A stretch of 64,000 nt of DNA from Chloracidobacterium sp. (GCA_016706275.1 JADJJY010000003.1:124001-188000), one strand, 5' to 3'. Counted from the first letter of the stretch, positions 33,330-42,910 are shown. A program made the numbers and translations. The notes: a model not told the origin generated them from the sequence alone.

Positions 33330-33450
33330 GGTTGTTGTATGTCCTCGCCGATTTGGCTTTTATGATAAAATTTCGTTCGATAGCTCAAAATAGAATTTTA
33401 TCACTTGCCAATTATTTCCGCTAAACGCAAGCGATTCTTTCGCCTTGATT

Positions 33451-34797
33451 ATGTCGTTAAACAAACTTATATTCGTCGCTCTTTGCCTCATCGCCTTTTC
33501 TCCGGCACTGATTGGGCAAAACAGATCAAACGAACCTATCCCGCCAATGCCAAAGTTGCTTTCACAACGCCAGCAAATGGACGTGCGTGAGTCATGGCTC
33601 AAGAAACGGCTCGGCACGCTGCTTTTACCGATGATGAAACGTTACGGCATCGAGATGTGGATCGTGGTCAACGAAGAATTTCACACTGATCCTGTGACGC
33701 CTTACATCGTGCCGCCGATACCGATCGTCGGCCGGCGCGACTTTTTTATTTTTATCGATCAGGGTGAACGCATCGAGCGAATTGCGGTCGTTCGTTATGA
33801 CGAAGAGCGGCTAAACAACCACTACAAGGTGCTGATGCCGCCCCGCGACAAGATCGGCGAGGAAATTCGAAAGATCGTCGATGCACGAAATCCAAAAACG
33901 ATCGCTCTAAATTTCGGCGGCACTCGTGGGCAACAAAGCGGGCTGACATTCGACGCACATAAGTTCCTGACCGACGCGCTTGGCGACGAAAATACTAGGA
34001 AATTCGTACCGGCCGCCGACCTACTGACTGAGTTTCTCGACACACGAATACCCGAGGAACTGGAGCATTATCGAAATGCCGTTCTCGCAACCGATGTCAT
34101 CACGCGGCGAGCTTTCTCAAACGAGGTCATCAAACCGGGCATAACTACGGTCGGCGATGTTCGTTGGTGGATGATGCAGCAGTTAAACGATATAGGCGTT
34201 GATACATGGTTTCAGGCCGACCTGCGATTGCAGAGAAAGGCGATCGTTACCGGTACGACCGGGCAATTCTTGAGTACCGGTAAAGAGTCGGAGGTGATCC
34301 AGCGCGGAGATCTGATCCACGTCGATTTTGGATTGAACTACATGGGCCTAAGCACCGATTGGCAGAAGCACGCGTATATTCTAAATATCGGCGAACGCGA
34401 TGCTCCCGCCGGATTAAAGACCGCCCTCAACAACACAAACCGGCTGCAAGATTTTATCTTCGCCTCCGCTCGTCCGGGAATGACCGGAACAGCTGTCTAT
34501 GAAGCCGCGATGGCCGAATGTAAAAAACAGTCGATCAATTGTTCGATTTACTCGCATCCGCTCGGGCCGCACGGCCACGGACTAGGGCCGTCGATCGATT
34601 TTAGAGGTAACATTGGCGGTGGTGCTAACAAGATATTGCTCGGCTCGTATATGTCGATCGAATTAAACACCACGACTGAGGTCCCCGAATGGGGCGGCCA
34701 AAAAGTCACCATCATGGCCGAAGATGACGCGGTAATGACTGAGGCCGGCTACAAATTCATCGGTGCTCGGCAGACGGAGTTTTACCTCGTCAAATAG
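33451..34797 (+). CDS. Exported M24-family metallopeptidase (Xaa-Pro aminopeptidase-like)
   Basis: 448 residues from ATG 33451 (MSLNKLIFVALCLIAFSPALIGQ, signal peptide). An N-terminal creatinase-like domain is followed by the pita-bread fold. Possible metal ligands: Asp in HVDFGLNYMG, Asp in LSTDWQKHAYI, His in SHPLGPHGHGLG, Glu in SIELNTTTEVPEW and a final acidic residue in TIMAEDDAV, so all five positions seem represented. Periplasmic location is inferred from the signal peptide; cytoplasmic members of M24 lack one. It ends 12 bp before moeA. Confidence 0.85.
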   Translation: MSLNKLIFVALCLIAFSPALIGQNRSNEPIPPMPKLLSQRQQMDVRESWLKKRLGTLLLPMMKRYGIEMWIVVNEEFHTDPVTPYIVPPIPIVGRRDFFIFIDQGERIERIAVVRYDEERLNNHYKVLMPPRDKIGEEIRKIVDARNPKTIALNFGGTRGQQSGLTFDAHKFLTDALGDENTRKFVPAADLLTEFLDTRIPEELEHYRNAVLATDVITRRAFSNEVIKPGITTVGDVRWWMMQQLNDIGVDTWFQADLRLQRKAIVTGTTGQFLSTGKESEVIQRGDLIHVDFGLNYMGLSTDWQKHAYILNIGERDAPAGLKTALNNTNRLQDFIFASARPGMTGTAVYEAAMAECKKQSINCSIYSHPLGPHGHGLGPSIDFRGNIGGGANKILLGSYMSIELNTTTEVPEWGGQKVTIMAEDDAVMTEAGYKFIGARQTEFYLVK

Positions 34798-34809
34798 ACG
34801 GAAACCAAG

Positions 34810-36474
34810 ATGATAAGCGTTTCCCTAGCATTGACCATGATCAGCCGCGAGGTTTCCGCACTCGGTAATGAGCGAGTTGATCTGGCGGATGCGGCCGGTC
34901 GTGTCTTAGCAGAAAATATCGTCGCCGACACTGATCTGCCGCCGTTCGACCGGTCACAAATGGACGGCTACGCGGTGATTGCGTCGGACACAAAAAACGC
35001 ACCTGTTACTCTCAAGATCGTCGGTGAGTCCGCAGCCGGGAGCGGTTGGCACAAGACAATGAAACGCGGCCAAGCCGTCAGAATAATGACCGGTGCTCCT
35101 GTTCCCCTAGGTGCCGATGCGGTCGCAAAGATCGAGATCACACGCGGAACGGAAACGGAAGTGACTATTCTCGAAACGGTCAGAAAAGGCACCGCGATTG
35201 TCCAGAAAGGTTACGAGATCAAAAAAGGCCGCGTTGTTATCAACCGAGGTTCGCTCATTACCGCAAACAACATCGCCACGCTCGCGGCATTTGGTTATTC
35301 AAAGGTAAAGGTCGGCAAGCGTCCAACTGTCGCAATTCTCGGCACAGGTAGCGAGATCGTTGATATCCACAAAAAGCCCGGTCGCGATCAAATACGCAAT
35401 TCAAACTCGGTAATGTTAAAAGTGATGGCCGAGCATTGCAGTGCGGTCGCGGAAACCTATCCGATCGCAAGCGATAATCTCTCTGATCTCAAATCCCAAA
35501 TTTCAACTGCAGCAAGTGGCAAAGATATCCTCATAATCACAGGCGGCGTCTCGGTTGGAAAATATGATCTAACAAAGGCCGCTTTGGCCGAGCTTGGGGC
35601 TAAAATATTCTTTGAAAAGGTGCGGCTAAAACCCGGCAAACCTGCGGTGTTTGCACGGCTTGGCAAAACGCTTGTTTTGGGATTGCCCGGAAATCCGGTA
35701 TCCGCTGCAGTTACCTTTCAACTGTTTGTCCGTAGGGCGATAATGCAGTTGCAAGGTTCGTCTGCGACCTCTTTAAGACAAGGTGTTGCCGTTCTTGGCG
35801 CCGATGTAAAAGCCGCGCGCGACCGCGATACCTATCTGCCTTCACGGCTCGAAACCGATGGGACCGGACTGCTCGTTGCCGTTCCACTAAGATCGCAAGG
35901 ATCGTCGGACTTTGTCGGATTTGCTCAAGCAGACTCACTAGTTTTTGGCAAGCGGCCAAACCGCCCAAGCTGGCGAAACCGTAGATATCGTGTTTTTATA
36001 ACTAATATGAGCGAGCTTTCACATTTTGACGACGGCGGCAAGATAAAAATGGTCGATGTTTCGGGCAAAGAAATGTCAGTGCGGCGGGCTGTTGCATCCG
36101 CCCGAATCCTTCTTTCTCAAGAAACTCTAAACACTCTGAAAACTCACAACTCGCCCAAGGGTGATCCGCTTGAGATCGCTCGCATTGCCGGTATCATGGC
36201 CGCGAAAAAAACATCGGAGCTTATACCATTATGTCATCAAATAAATCTAAGCAAGGTAAACGTAACTGCTGAGTTAACCGACGACGGCGTCTCCCTTACC
36301 GCCGAGGCTATTACAACATCACAAACCGGCGTTGAGATGGAAGCGTTGACCGCCGTTTCCGTCGCCGCTCTGACAATTTATGATATGTGCAAGGCCGTGC
36401 AAAAAGATATCGTGATCACAGACATACGGCTCGAATCAAAGACCGGAGGCAAAGCCGACTATGAACGCAGTTAA
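34810..36474 (+). CDS. moeA: Molybdopterin molybdenumtransferase MoeA read through into MoaC (apparent one-base insertion)
   Basis: The frame gives 554 residues: MoeA (1 to ~380; LPPFDRSQMDGYAV, RIMTGAPVPLGADAV, ILGTGSEIVD, NSNSVML, ITGGVSVGKYD, GLPGNPVSA) and then MoaC. MoeA inserts molybdate into adenylylated molybdopterin. The join is doubtful: after ADSLVF the given frame becomes Arg/Pro-rich, whereas one frame over it continues as SGQTAQAGETVDIVFL and stops at 35999-36001, just 5 bp before an ATG that starts a normal MoaC. This is what a separate moeA (34810-36001) with one extra base near 35946 would look like. Real fusion is the less likely reading. Confidence 0.82.
   Translation: MISVSLALTMISREVSALGNERVDLADAAGRVLAENIVADTDLPPFDRSQMDGYAVIASDTKNAPVTLKIVGESAAGSGWHKTMKRGQAVRIMTGAPVPLGADAVAKIEITRGTETEVTILETVRKGTAIVQKGYEIKKGRVVINRGSLITANNIATLAAFGYSKVKVGKRPTVAILGTGSEIVDIHKKPGRDQIRNSNSVMLKVMAEHCSAVAETYPIASDNLSDLKSQISTAASGKDILIITGGVSVGKYDLTKAALAELGAKIFFEKVRLKPGKPAVFARLGKTLVLGLPGNPVSAAVTFQLFVRRAIMQLQGSSATSLRQGVAVLGADVKAARDRDTYLPSRLETDGTGLLVAVPLRSQGSSDFVGFAQADSLVFGKRPNRPSWRNRRYRVFITNMSELSHFDDGGKIKMVDVSGKEMSVRRAVASARILLSQETLNTLKTHNSPKGDPLEIARIAGIMAAKKTSELIPLCHQINLSKVNVTAELTDDGVSLTAEAITTSQTGVEMEALTAVSVAALTIYDMCKAVQKDIVITDIRLESKTGGKADYERS
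36007..36474 (+). CDS. moaC: Cyclic pyranopterin monophosphate synthase
   Basis: 155 residues from ATG 36007, the normal MoaC length. MoaC with MoaA turns GTP into cyclic pyranopterin monophosphate, the first step of molybdenum cofactor synthesis. Conserved blocks: LSHFDDGGKIKMVDVSGK, KGDPLEIARIAGIMAAKKTSELIPLCH (active-site Lys and the LCH box), GVEMEALTAVSVAALTIYDMCKA and ESKTGGKADY. It shares the frame of the upstream moeA only because of the apparent insertion described there. No clear ribosome site, so translational coupling to moeA is likely. Confidence 0.85.
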   Translation: MSELSHFDDGGKIKMVDVSGKEMSVRRAVASARILLSQETLNTLKTHNSPKGDPLEIARIAGIMAAKKTSELIPLCHQINLSKVNVTAELTDDGVSLTAEAITTSQTGVEMEALTAVSVAALTIYDMCKAVQKDIVITDIRLESKTGGKADYERS

Positions 36475-36546
36475 TTAACCGAAACGTCGAACTTTCGCAT
36501 ACAATACTCGTATTCGCTTGTAGCCATTTTAGGAGTTTTTTGCATT

Positions 36547-37338
36547 ATGAAATACAAGCTCGCCGACGACGCCAAACCGCAAGCTAAACTGCTTGTCATC
36601 GCCACTTTGCTGACCATAGGCCTGTGGTTTATTCCCTATGCAGAATATCTGGTCTATCCGATCAGGTTATTTGTAACGTTTATTCACGAAAGCAGCCACG
36701 CTCTCGTGGCGCTGATAACGGGCGGAGCGGTGCAAAGCCTGACGATCGCGGCGGACGGTAGCGGCGTTGTATATTCGGCACCGTCGGGATTTCTCGGTCA
36801 GATATTTACATCAAGTGCTGGTTATCTCGGTACGACGGCGTTTGGTGTCCTGATGCTTTTCCTGATGCGGAAAAATGTCGCTTCGCAAAAGGTGTTGTTT
36901 TGCATCGGGGCTGCGGTCGGTTTGATCACCGTTGTTTTTGGCATCATTTTCCCGGTCTTTAATTTTCTATCGCTCAACGTGCCTTTTTCGAGCATCGCAT
37001 TTACGGTTACGGTCGGCTTGCTGCTTTCCGCAGGATTGATCGGTCTAGCGTTGTATGCCGGCGAAAGGGTTGCAAATTTCATCATCGCGTTTCTGGCGAT
37101 CCAGTGCCTGCTCAACGCTCTCTCAGATCTCAAAACTCTGTTCTTTATCAACGCTCCGCTCATTGGCGCTGATGGCATCAGCACCGACGCGGGGAACATG
37201 GCGGCGGCGACCGGCATCCCGGCGGTGGTTTGGACGGTGGTCTGGATAGCGGTCTCTGTGGGCGTGATAGCATTAGGGGTAAGGATGTATATGTCGGCAA
37301 AAAGCGCTTCGCCGACAGACTCACTTTTCAATGATTAA
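36547..37338 (+). CDS. M50-like membrane metalloprotease (peptidase M50B-type)
   Basis: 263 residues, about six membrane segments. The zinc motif HExxH is in FVTFIHESSHALVALITGG, within the second helix, as in site-2-protease relatives of the M50B group. A second conserved block is GQIFTSSAGYLGTTAFG. The usual distal NPDG-like motif is not obvious; ALSDLKTLFFI may correspond to the third ligand (Asp). It should act in the inner membrane, with an unknown substrate. It precedes the L,D-transpeptidase-like gene with no gap. Confidence 0.72.
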   Translation: MKYKLADDAKPQAKLLVIATLLTIGLWFIPYAEYLVYPIRLFVTFIHESSHALVALITGGAVQSLTIAADGSGVVYSAPSGFLGQIFTSSAGYLGTTAFGVLMLFLMRKNVASQKVLFCIGAAVGLITVVFGIIFPVFNFLSLNVPFSSIAFTVTVGLLLSAGLIGLALYAGERVANFIIAFLAIQCLLNALSDLKTLFFINAPLIGADGISTDAGNMAAATGIPAVVWTVVWIAVSVGVIALGVRMYMSAKSASPTDSLFND

Positions 37339-37339
37339 C

Positions 37340-38103
37340 ATGAAAACCATATCCGCGATTCTCCTAGTCCTGGTCAGTCTGGTCACCGTATCGGCACAGG
37401 TCAAAAGCCTGAGCCCGTTGCGGTAAAAGTACCCTTTGCCAGATCGCTGCAAACGTTGGTCGTCACCACAAAAGACTGGGACGCAACCACCGGCACGGCA
37501 AGTCTGTACGAACGCAAAAACGAAAAGGCAAATTGGAAGATGGTCGGTGAAAGTTTTCCCGTCGTCATTGGACGTAACGGCCTAGCGTGGGGTGACGAAC
37601 TTACCCGGCAGACGACCGCCACAAAGATCAAACACGAGGGCGACGGCAGTGCTCCGGCAGGAATGTTTCCGCTGACGGCGACCTTTGGCAAGGGTTCTAA
37701 GCCCGAAGCTGTCGAGTTGCCGTACTCAAAACTCGACGAATTTACCGAGTGTGTCGATGACACCAGATCGTTTCATTACAATCGCATCGTCAACCGTATG
37801 CAGGTCGGCAACTTTGACTGGAAATCGTCCGAAAAAATGTTTGCGATCACTCCGGAATACGACCTCGGCATATTTGTCGCGTACAACAGTTACCCGGTCG
37901 TTAAGGAAAAAGGCTCGTGCATTTTTCTCCACATTTGGAAAGACGCTGCGACCTCAACGGACGGCTGTACCGCAATGGAACGCCGCGATCTCGAACGCAT
38001 CATCGGTTGGCTCTCGACTAAAAAGAATCCGTATCTCATCCAACTGACAGACGAAGATTACGACAAATATCGAAAATCTTGGAAACTCCCAAAACTAAAA
38101 TAA
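37340..38103 (+). CDS. L,D-transpeptidase (YkuD)-like protein, frameshifted after the signal peptide
   Basis: ATG 37340 opens a signal peptide (MKTISAILLVLVSLVTVSAQ) that runs to a stop at 37424-37426, while the rest of the protein is in another frame (QKPEPVAVKVPFARSLQTLVVTTKDWD ...). A single missing base near 37400 (CAGGTC for CAGGGTC) would join them; the coding part alone is open from 37456. The catalytic part contains GDGSAPAGMFPL, FAITPEYDLGIFVAY and the His/Ser/Cys box FLHIWKDAATSTDGCTAM of YkuD-type enzymes. Mature size is about 230 residues. Probably periplasmic, cross-linking or anchoring to peptidoglycan, if intact in the living organism. Confidence 0.72.
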
Positions 38104-38354
38104 CTACGTTAGATAAGCTTACCATCGGCACCCGTCTCGTCGTGCGCTCAAAGCTCGACTGGCGGTTTGCCGCCGTGGCAAAGACTGTCGATGACAAGAT
38201 CGTCCTCACGGTCTGCTCGCCCTCGGGCCGGACGTACCGCCTCCGCCGCGACCTCGACACGAGCGTAACTTACGAAGGCTCGATCCCGGTCCTCTTCACC
38301 GATCACCCCGGCCATTGGCGTGAAAATTTTAGCCGCTACGACGCTCGCTGGTAA
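38079..38354 (+). CDS. Small conserved-looking protein of unknown function
   Basis: 91 residues from a TTG that overlaps the end of the previous gene by 25 bp; no ATG lies in the frame upstream of the likely domain. The body is basic and beta-rich (LDKLTIGTRLVVRSKLDWRFAAVAKTV, VLTVCSPSGRTYRLRRDLDTSV). The codon pattern looks coding throughout, but I recognise no family. Its start is uncertain. Confidence 0.45.
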   Translation: METPKTKITTLDKLTIGTRLVVRSKLDWRFAAVAKTVDDKIVLTVCSPSGRTYRLRRDLDTSVTYEGSIPVLFTDHPGHWRENFSRYDARW

Positions 38355-38366
38355 AAAAGTCTGGAC

Positions 38367-38429
38367 AGAAGCCCGCACGAAGTAAGGGCGTTTCTCGATC
38401 GCACGGGCCCTTACTTCGTACGGGCTTCT
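38367..38429. repeat. REP-like palindromic element, copy 1
   Basis: Two 22-bp arms (38367-38388 and 38408-38429; AGAAGCCCG, AGTAAGGG) are inverted with 21/22 matches around a 19-nt loop. A second element with the same arm sequence lies at 59485-59552. It is placed between the small ORF and uvrA. Confidence 0.7.
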
Positions 38430-38486
38430 GCATCCAAATCCGATTTGGTAAAATATACTTTTGCTCACACGACCGGATTCGCATCT

Positions 38487-41330
38487 ATGCAGGCTGCCAA
38501 GACAAAAGAAGAGGCTATCGAGGTTCGCGGGGCCCGCACGCACAATCTCAAAAACATCTCCGTATCGCTCCCGCTAAATAAACTGACAGTCATCACGGGC
38601 GTGTCGGGGTCGGGCAAATCATCTCTTGCATTCGATACACTTTATGCTGAGGGACAGCGGCGTTATGTCGAATCGCTCTCGGCTTACGCCCGCCAATTCC
38701 TGGAGCGAATGGACAAGCCCGATGTCGATGAGATCATTGGCATCGCCCCGGCGATCGCGATCAGGCAAAAGAATTCGACCAAAAATCCGCGTTCGACTGT
38801 CGCGACACAAACTGAAATTTACGATTATCTGCGACTACTATTTGCCCGTGCGGGAACGACGATCTGTCACGTCTGCGGCCGCGAGGTAAAAAAAGATTCG
38901 CCCGAATCGGCTGCAGATGAGATCCTCTCCGATCTTGCCGAGGGCACGCGGTTCTATGTTCTGTTCCCGATACAGGAAGACACCGCTTCCCGCAAAGAAC
39001 GAAAGACTCCGGCGAACAGGGCAAGAAAAGCGGCAAAGCCTGCCGATCTTAGCACCCAAGCATTTTTGATCTCATTACTCCAGCAAGGCTTTGCACGGCT
39101 GTATCGAGGTGGTGAGATGATCGAGCTGCAAAAACCTGAGGATTACCAGCACGACGATTTTGAAAATACGTACGTATTGATCGACCGGCTTTCTACCGCC
39201 GCTGACATTCGTCAGCGTTTGGTCGATTCGCTTGAGATCTGTTTTCGTGAGGGCCACGCAGCTTTCATTGAGACGACCGATCGCGCTCAACTAAAGTTCT
39301 CAGACCGTTTCATCTGCAAATATGATGGCACGCGTTACGAGGAACCTGAGCCGCATCTTTTCAGTTTCAATTCGCCGTTTGGGGCGTGCCCGACGTGTCA
39401 AGGTTTTGGCAACACGATCGGCATCGACTACGGGCTGGTTATACCAAACCCGTTGCTCTCGTTGAAAGATGGTGCGATCGAGCCTTTTACACGTCCGACA
39501 CACTCGTGGGCGCAGAAAGAGCTGGTCAAATATGCTGCGTCGGCAAATATCGATATGACCGTGCCGTTTGCTGACCTGCCCGATTTTCAGCAAAACTGCA
39601 TCATCTACGGCGACGAAGGCTGGCGCGGGCTAAAAGGTTTTTTTCAGTGGCTTGAGACAAAAAAATATAAGCTACACGTCCGCGTTTTTCTCGCAAAATA
39701 TCGCGGCTATACAAAATGTCCCGATTGCGACGGCCAGCGTCTGCGGCAAGCGGCCCGCGATGTAAAGATCGGGATGCGTTCACTGCCCGAGATCGTCGAG
39801 ATGTCGATCGCCGTCGCTCATGAGTTTTTTGAGACGCTCGAAATGGATACTGAACGTGCTCAGATCGCGGATAAATTGTTGTTAGAGATTCGTCGTCGCA
39901 TCAAATTTCTCGTTGAGGTTGGGCTTGATTATTTGACGCTATCACGGCTTGCTGCGACACTGTCCGGCGGCGAAGCGCAACGCATTCAGCTTGCTACAAA
40001 TCTCGGTTCCCTACTCGTCGGTACGCTTTACGTTTTGGACGAGCCGAGCATCGGCCTACACCCGCGTGACAATTCGCGGCTTATAAAGATCCTCGAAAAC
40101 CTACGCGACATCGGCAACACTGTCCTCGTCGTCGAACACGACGAAGAAACGATGCGGGCCGCCGACAACGTCATCGACATAGGCGTCCATGCGGGCGAGC
40201 ACGGCGGCGAGCTGGTGTATGCGGGCAATTTTGCGGGGCTGTTGAAAGATAAAACTTCGCTGACCGCAAAATACCTACGCGGTGACGCCGAGATCAAGGT
40301 TCCGCAAAAACGCCGGACCGCGACCAAGCGAAAGCTCGAGATTACTGGTGCCCGTGAGCATAATCTAAAAGATGTTTCGGTCGATATTCCGCTCGACATG
40401 CTCGTCTGCGTGACAGGTGTTTCGGGCAGCGGCAAATCGACGCTTGTCCATGAGGTGCTCTACGCCGGCCTCAAAAAACAACGCGGCGAATGGAACACGC
40501 ACGTCGGATTTTTCAAGGATCTAAAGGGCGGCGAGCAAATTGACGACATCATCCTCGTCGATCAATCGCCCATCGGACGTACTCCACGTTCAAATCCGGT
40601 GACCTACATCAAAGCCTACGACGCGATCCGCGAGGTTTTCGCCGCGACAAATACAGCAAAGACAAAAGGCTACAACGCCTCGCATTTTTCATTCAACGTC
40701 CCAGGCGGACGCTGCGAGATATGTCAGGGCTCAGGCACGGTGACTATTGAGATGCAGTTCTTGGCGGATGTCGAGCTGACCTGCGAAGACTGTCGCGGGA
40801 TGCGGTTCAAGCAAGAGATCTTAGACGTTAAATACAAAGGCAAGAACATTCACGAAGCCCTGCAATTAACTATCCGAGAGGCGATATTATTTTTTAAGGA
40901 TGTCGCCAAGCTGACCGCCAAACTAAAGGTGCTCGAATCGGTCGGTCTCGGCTATCTCCGGCTCGGCCAATCTGCTACAACTCTCAGCGGCGGCGAGGCC
41001 CAGCGTGTAAAGCTCGCTTCGCACCTTGCCCAAAAAACCACATCAAAGACGCTTTTCATCTTTGACGAACCAACGACCGGGCTGCACTTTGACGACATCA
41101 ACAAGCTGCTCTCAGCTTTCCGTGCCCTCATCGACAGCGGCGGTAGCCTGCTCGTTATCGAGCACAACATGGACGTGATAAAAACGGCGGATTGGGTCAT
41201 CGACATCGGCCCCGAAGGGGGTGTCGGCGGCGGCGAGATCGTCGCGATCGGAACACCCGAAGAAGTTGCTAAGGTCAAAACATCCCACACGGGCAAATAT
41301 TTAATGGAGATATTGAACGTGAAAAGCTAA
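38487..41330 (+). CDS. uvrA: Excinuclease ABC subunit A
   Basis: 947 residues from ATG 38487; an upstream TTG at 38445 is also in frame but precedes the conserved start EAIEVRGARTHNLKNISVSLP. UvrA recognises damaged DNA and loads UvrB in nucleotide excision repair. Two ABC ATPase modules are complete (Walker A GVSGSGKSS and GVSGSGKST; signatures TLSGGEAQRI and TLSGGEAQRV; DEPSIGLHPRD and DEPTTGLHFDD). Zinc-binding cysteine sets: CHVCGR, CPTCQG, CPDCDG and CEICQG...CEDCRG. Insertion RKERKTPANRARKAAKPAD is basic. The last 4 bp overlap the convergent DUF2695 gene. Confidence 0.96.
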   Translation: MQAAKTKEEAIEVRGARTHNLKNISVSLPLNKLTVITGVSGSGKSSLAFDTLYAEGQRRYVESLSAYARQFLERMDKPDVDEIIGIAPAIAIRQKNSTKNPRSTVATQTEIYDYLRLLFARAGTTICHVCGREVKKDSPESAADEILSDLAEGTRFYVLFPIQEDTASRKERKTPANRARKAAKPADLSTQAFLISLLQQGFARLYRGGEMIELQKPEDYQHDDFENTYVLIDRLSTAADIRQRLVDSLEICFREGHAAFIETTDRAQLKFSDRFICKYDGTRYEEPEPHLFSFNSPFGACPTCQGFGNTIGIDYGLVIPNPLLSLKDGAIEPFTRPTHSWAQKELVKYAASANIDMTVPFADLPDFQQNCIIYGDEGWRGLKGFFQWLETKKYKLHVRVFLAKYRGYTKCPDCDGQRLRQAARDVKIGMRSLPEIVEMSIAVAHEFFETLEMDTERAQIADKLLLEIRRRIKFLVEVGLDYLTLSRLAATLSGGEAQRIQLATNLGSLLVGTLYVLDEPSIGLHPRDNSRLIKILENLRDIGNTVLVVEHDEETMRAADNVIDIGVHAGEHGGELVYAGNFAGLLKDKTSLTAKYLRGDAEIKVPQKRRTATKRKLEITGAREHNLKDVSVDIPLDMLVCVTGVSGSGKSTLVHEVLYAGLKKQRGEWNTHVGFFKDLKGGEQIDDIILVDQSPIGRTPRSNPVTYIKAYDAIREVFAATNTAKTKGYNASHFSFNVPGGRCEICQGSGTVTIEMQFLADVELTCEDCRGMRFKQEILDVKYKGKNIHEALQLTIREAILFFKDVAKLTAKLKVLESVGLGYLRLGQSATTLSGGEAQRVKLASHLAQKTTSKTLFIFDEPTTGLHFDDINKLLSAFRALIDSGGSLLVIEHNMDVIKTADWVIDIGPEGGVGGGEIVAIGTPEEVAKVKTSHTGKYLMEILNVKS

Positions 41331-41632
41331 TCGTCACCAAATCTTTCCCGCCAATACGGGGCGATCTGTTTCATCACTTCGCAGTCGCAGTAGCCGCCGT
41401 TTTCGTTGAGCCAGTTGGTTATCTTTGGAAAATTTAGGCCGCGTTCCATCATAAAACGCATCGCGTATCTTAGCGTGTGATCGCATTCAGATTCGTAAAG
41501 CTCGTCTTCGACACGGTCGAGCAGTTGGCTCACTGATTCCTGCCCGGCTGGCATCGCGTTGAGAAACGTCTCAAGTTGTTCCCCGTTCATCTGCCCCAGG
41601 TTCTCGATCTGTCGTTTTCGTAAAATTGCCAT
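41327..41632 (-). CDS. DUF2695-like small protein
   Basis: 101 residues. The C-terminal half (CDHTLRYAMRFMMERGLNFPKITNWLNENGGYCDCEVMKQIAPYW) matches the pattern of DUF2695: a helical domain with conserved Cys-Asp-His and Cys-Asp-Cys ends. Soluble and acidic; function unknown. It is 3 bp from the stop of the MFS gene and on the same strand, so the two may share a transcript. Confidence 0.75.
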   Translation of the reverse strand: MAILRKRQIENLGQMNGEQLETFLNAMPAGQESVSQLLDRVEDELYESECDHTLRYAMRFMMERGLNFPKITNWLNENGGYCDCEVMKQIAPYWRERFGDD

Positions 41633-41635
41633 AAT

Positions 41636-42910
41636 TTAAAATTCTGCTTCCGATACACGCGATAATTCGCTTCGCTCTGCCTCCTCGATCTCACGCTGCT
41701 TGATGCCTTCGCGGCCATCGTAGCTGAAAAATTTGGGAAAGAATAACGCCGAGCCGAGGACGGATGCCACGCAAAGAACTCCGCCGGACACGATCGCTGT
41801 TTTAACGCTAAACGTCTCGGCGACGATCCCCATTTTAGCACTGCCCAGCATCGGTCCGGTCAGATAGCTCATCATTTCGATGCTGGCGAGACGTCCGCGC
41901 AGGTAATTTGGGATCGTCTGATTCCAAATAGCACCACGAAAGATACCTGAGATCATGTCAAAAAATCCGGCCGCCGCGAGCAATATCAGTGCAGGTACGA
42001 GACTATCCACAAGGCCAAAGAAAAATATCGCTACGCCCCACAACACCGCAGATCCGATGACCATTACGCCGTGACGATGAACATTCTTCGTCCAAGCGGA
42101 CGTGGCGCTGGCGACCAGTGCTCCGATCGCGATCGCCGCCGGAAAGAATCCGACGTATTTATCACCGTAGATCACAGCCAGAGCCGGATACAACGCCTGC
42201 GGAAACGCAAAGAACATCGCGGCGATATCGATAAAGTAAGTACCAACTAGCTCCTGCCGCGAAAATGCATATTTCCAAGCCCGCTTAATTCCCTGAAAAC
42301 TCGGCCTCTCGGCATTTTCGGGCGACGGCACACTCCGCAGCATAAACACCGCGATCAGCGATGCTCCAAATGTCAGAAAGTCTATCCCGTATGCTACCGA
42401 CGGACTTAATTGCGTGGCGATAATTCCCGCGACTGCCGGGCCGACGATCATGCCGACAGAAAAGCGGATCGAATTCAAAGCCATCACAGCGGACATCATC
42501 TCGGCGGGGATGACTTTCTGGATAAACGATTCAAACGCCGGACGCTGTATCGCCGCGAGCCCCGCGTGCAAAGAGACAGCGAGGAAAAGTATCCAGATCT
42601 GGGGCTGGGGAAGAAGCGAATTACCAAGTAATATCGCCGTCACGATGGTCTGCCCAACCTCGGTGAACCGCAGCATTTTGCGTTTATCGAGAAAATCCGC
42701 GAGAGCACCGCCGACAAACGCTAGCACGACCATCGGGATAAATTCGGCAAGGTAAATATACCCGACCATCGCCGACGACTGCGTCAACTGGTACATCTGC
42801 CAAGGCACGACGATAAATGTCATCATCGAGCCAAAAAAAGACACAAGCTGGCCAAAGAACAGTAGACGATAGTCGCGTGAGGCTTTTAGCGGAGAGAGAT
42901 CAAGTAACAT
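41636..42910 (-). CDS. MFS exporter (EntS/MFS_3-like)
   Basis: 424 residues from ATG 42910 (MLLDLSPLKASRDYRLLFFGQ); a longer start at 42961 lies in the upstream gene. Twelve membrane segments are expected. MFS-type motifs: FGQLVSFFGSMMTFIVVPWQMYQLT, GGALADFLDKRKML (motif A-like), and the second-half repeat AGFFDMISGIFRGAIWNQTIPNYLRGRLASIEM. The group exports siderophores, drugs or lipids. The ATG lies inside the last codons of the glycosyltransferase gene, so the two are translationally coupled. The cytosolic C-terminus is long and charged. Confidence 0.85.
   Translation of the reverse strand: MLLDLSPLKASRDYRLLFFGQLVSFFGSMMTFIVVPWQMYQLTQSSAMVGYIYLAEFIPMVVLAFVGGALADFLDKRKMLRFTEVGQTIVTAILLGNSLLPQPQIWILFLAVSLHAGLAAIQRPAFESFIQKVIPAEMMSAVMALNSIRFSVGMIVGPAVAGIIATQLSPSVAYGIDFLTFGASLIAVFMLRSVPSPENAERPSFQGIKRAWKYAFSRQELVGTYFIDIAAMFFAFPQALYPALAVIYGDKYVGFFPAAIAIGALVASATSAWTKNVHRHGVMVIGSAVLWGVAIFFFGLVDSLVPALILLAAAGFFDMISGIFRGAIWNQTIPNYLRGRLASIEMMSYLTGPMLGSAKMGIVAETFSVKTAIVSGGVLCVASVLGSALFFPKFFSYDGREGIKQREIEEAERSELSRVSEAEF

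Noticed and set aside
34810..36474. A genuine MoeA-MoaC fusion enzyme
   Set aside because: The sequence at the join is not MoeA-like in the fused frame, while the next frame gives the true MoeA end and a stop 5 bp before a proper moaC start.
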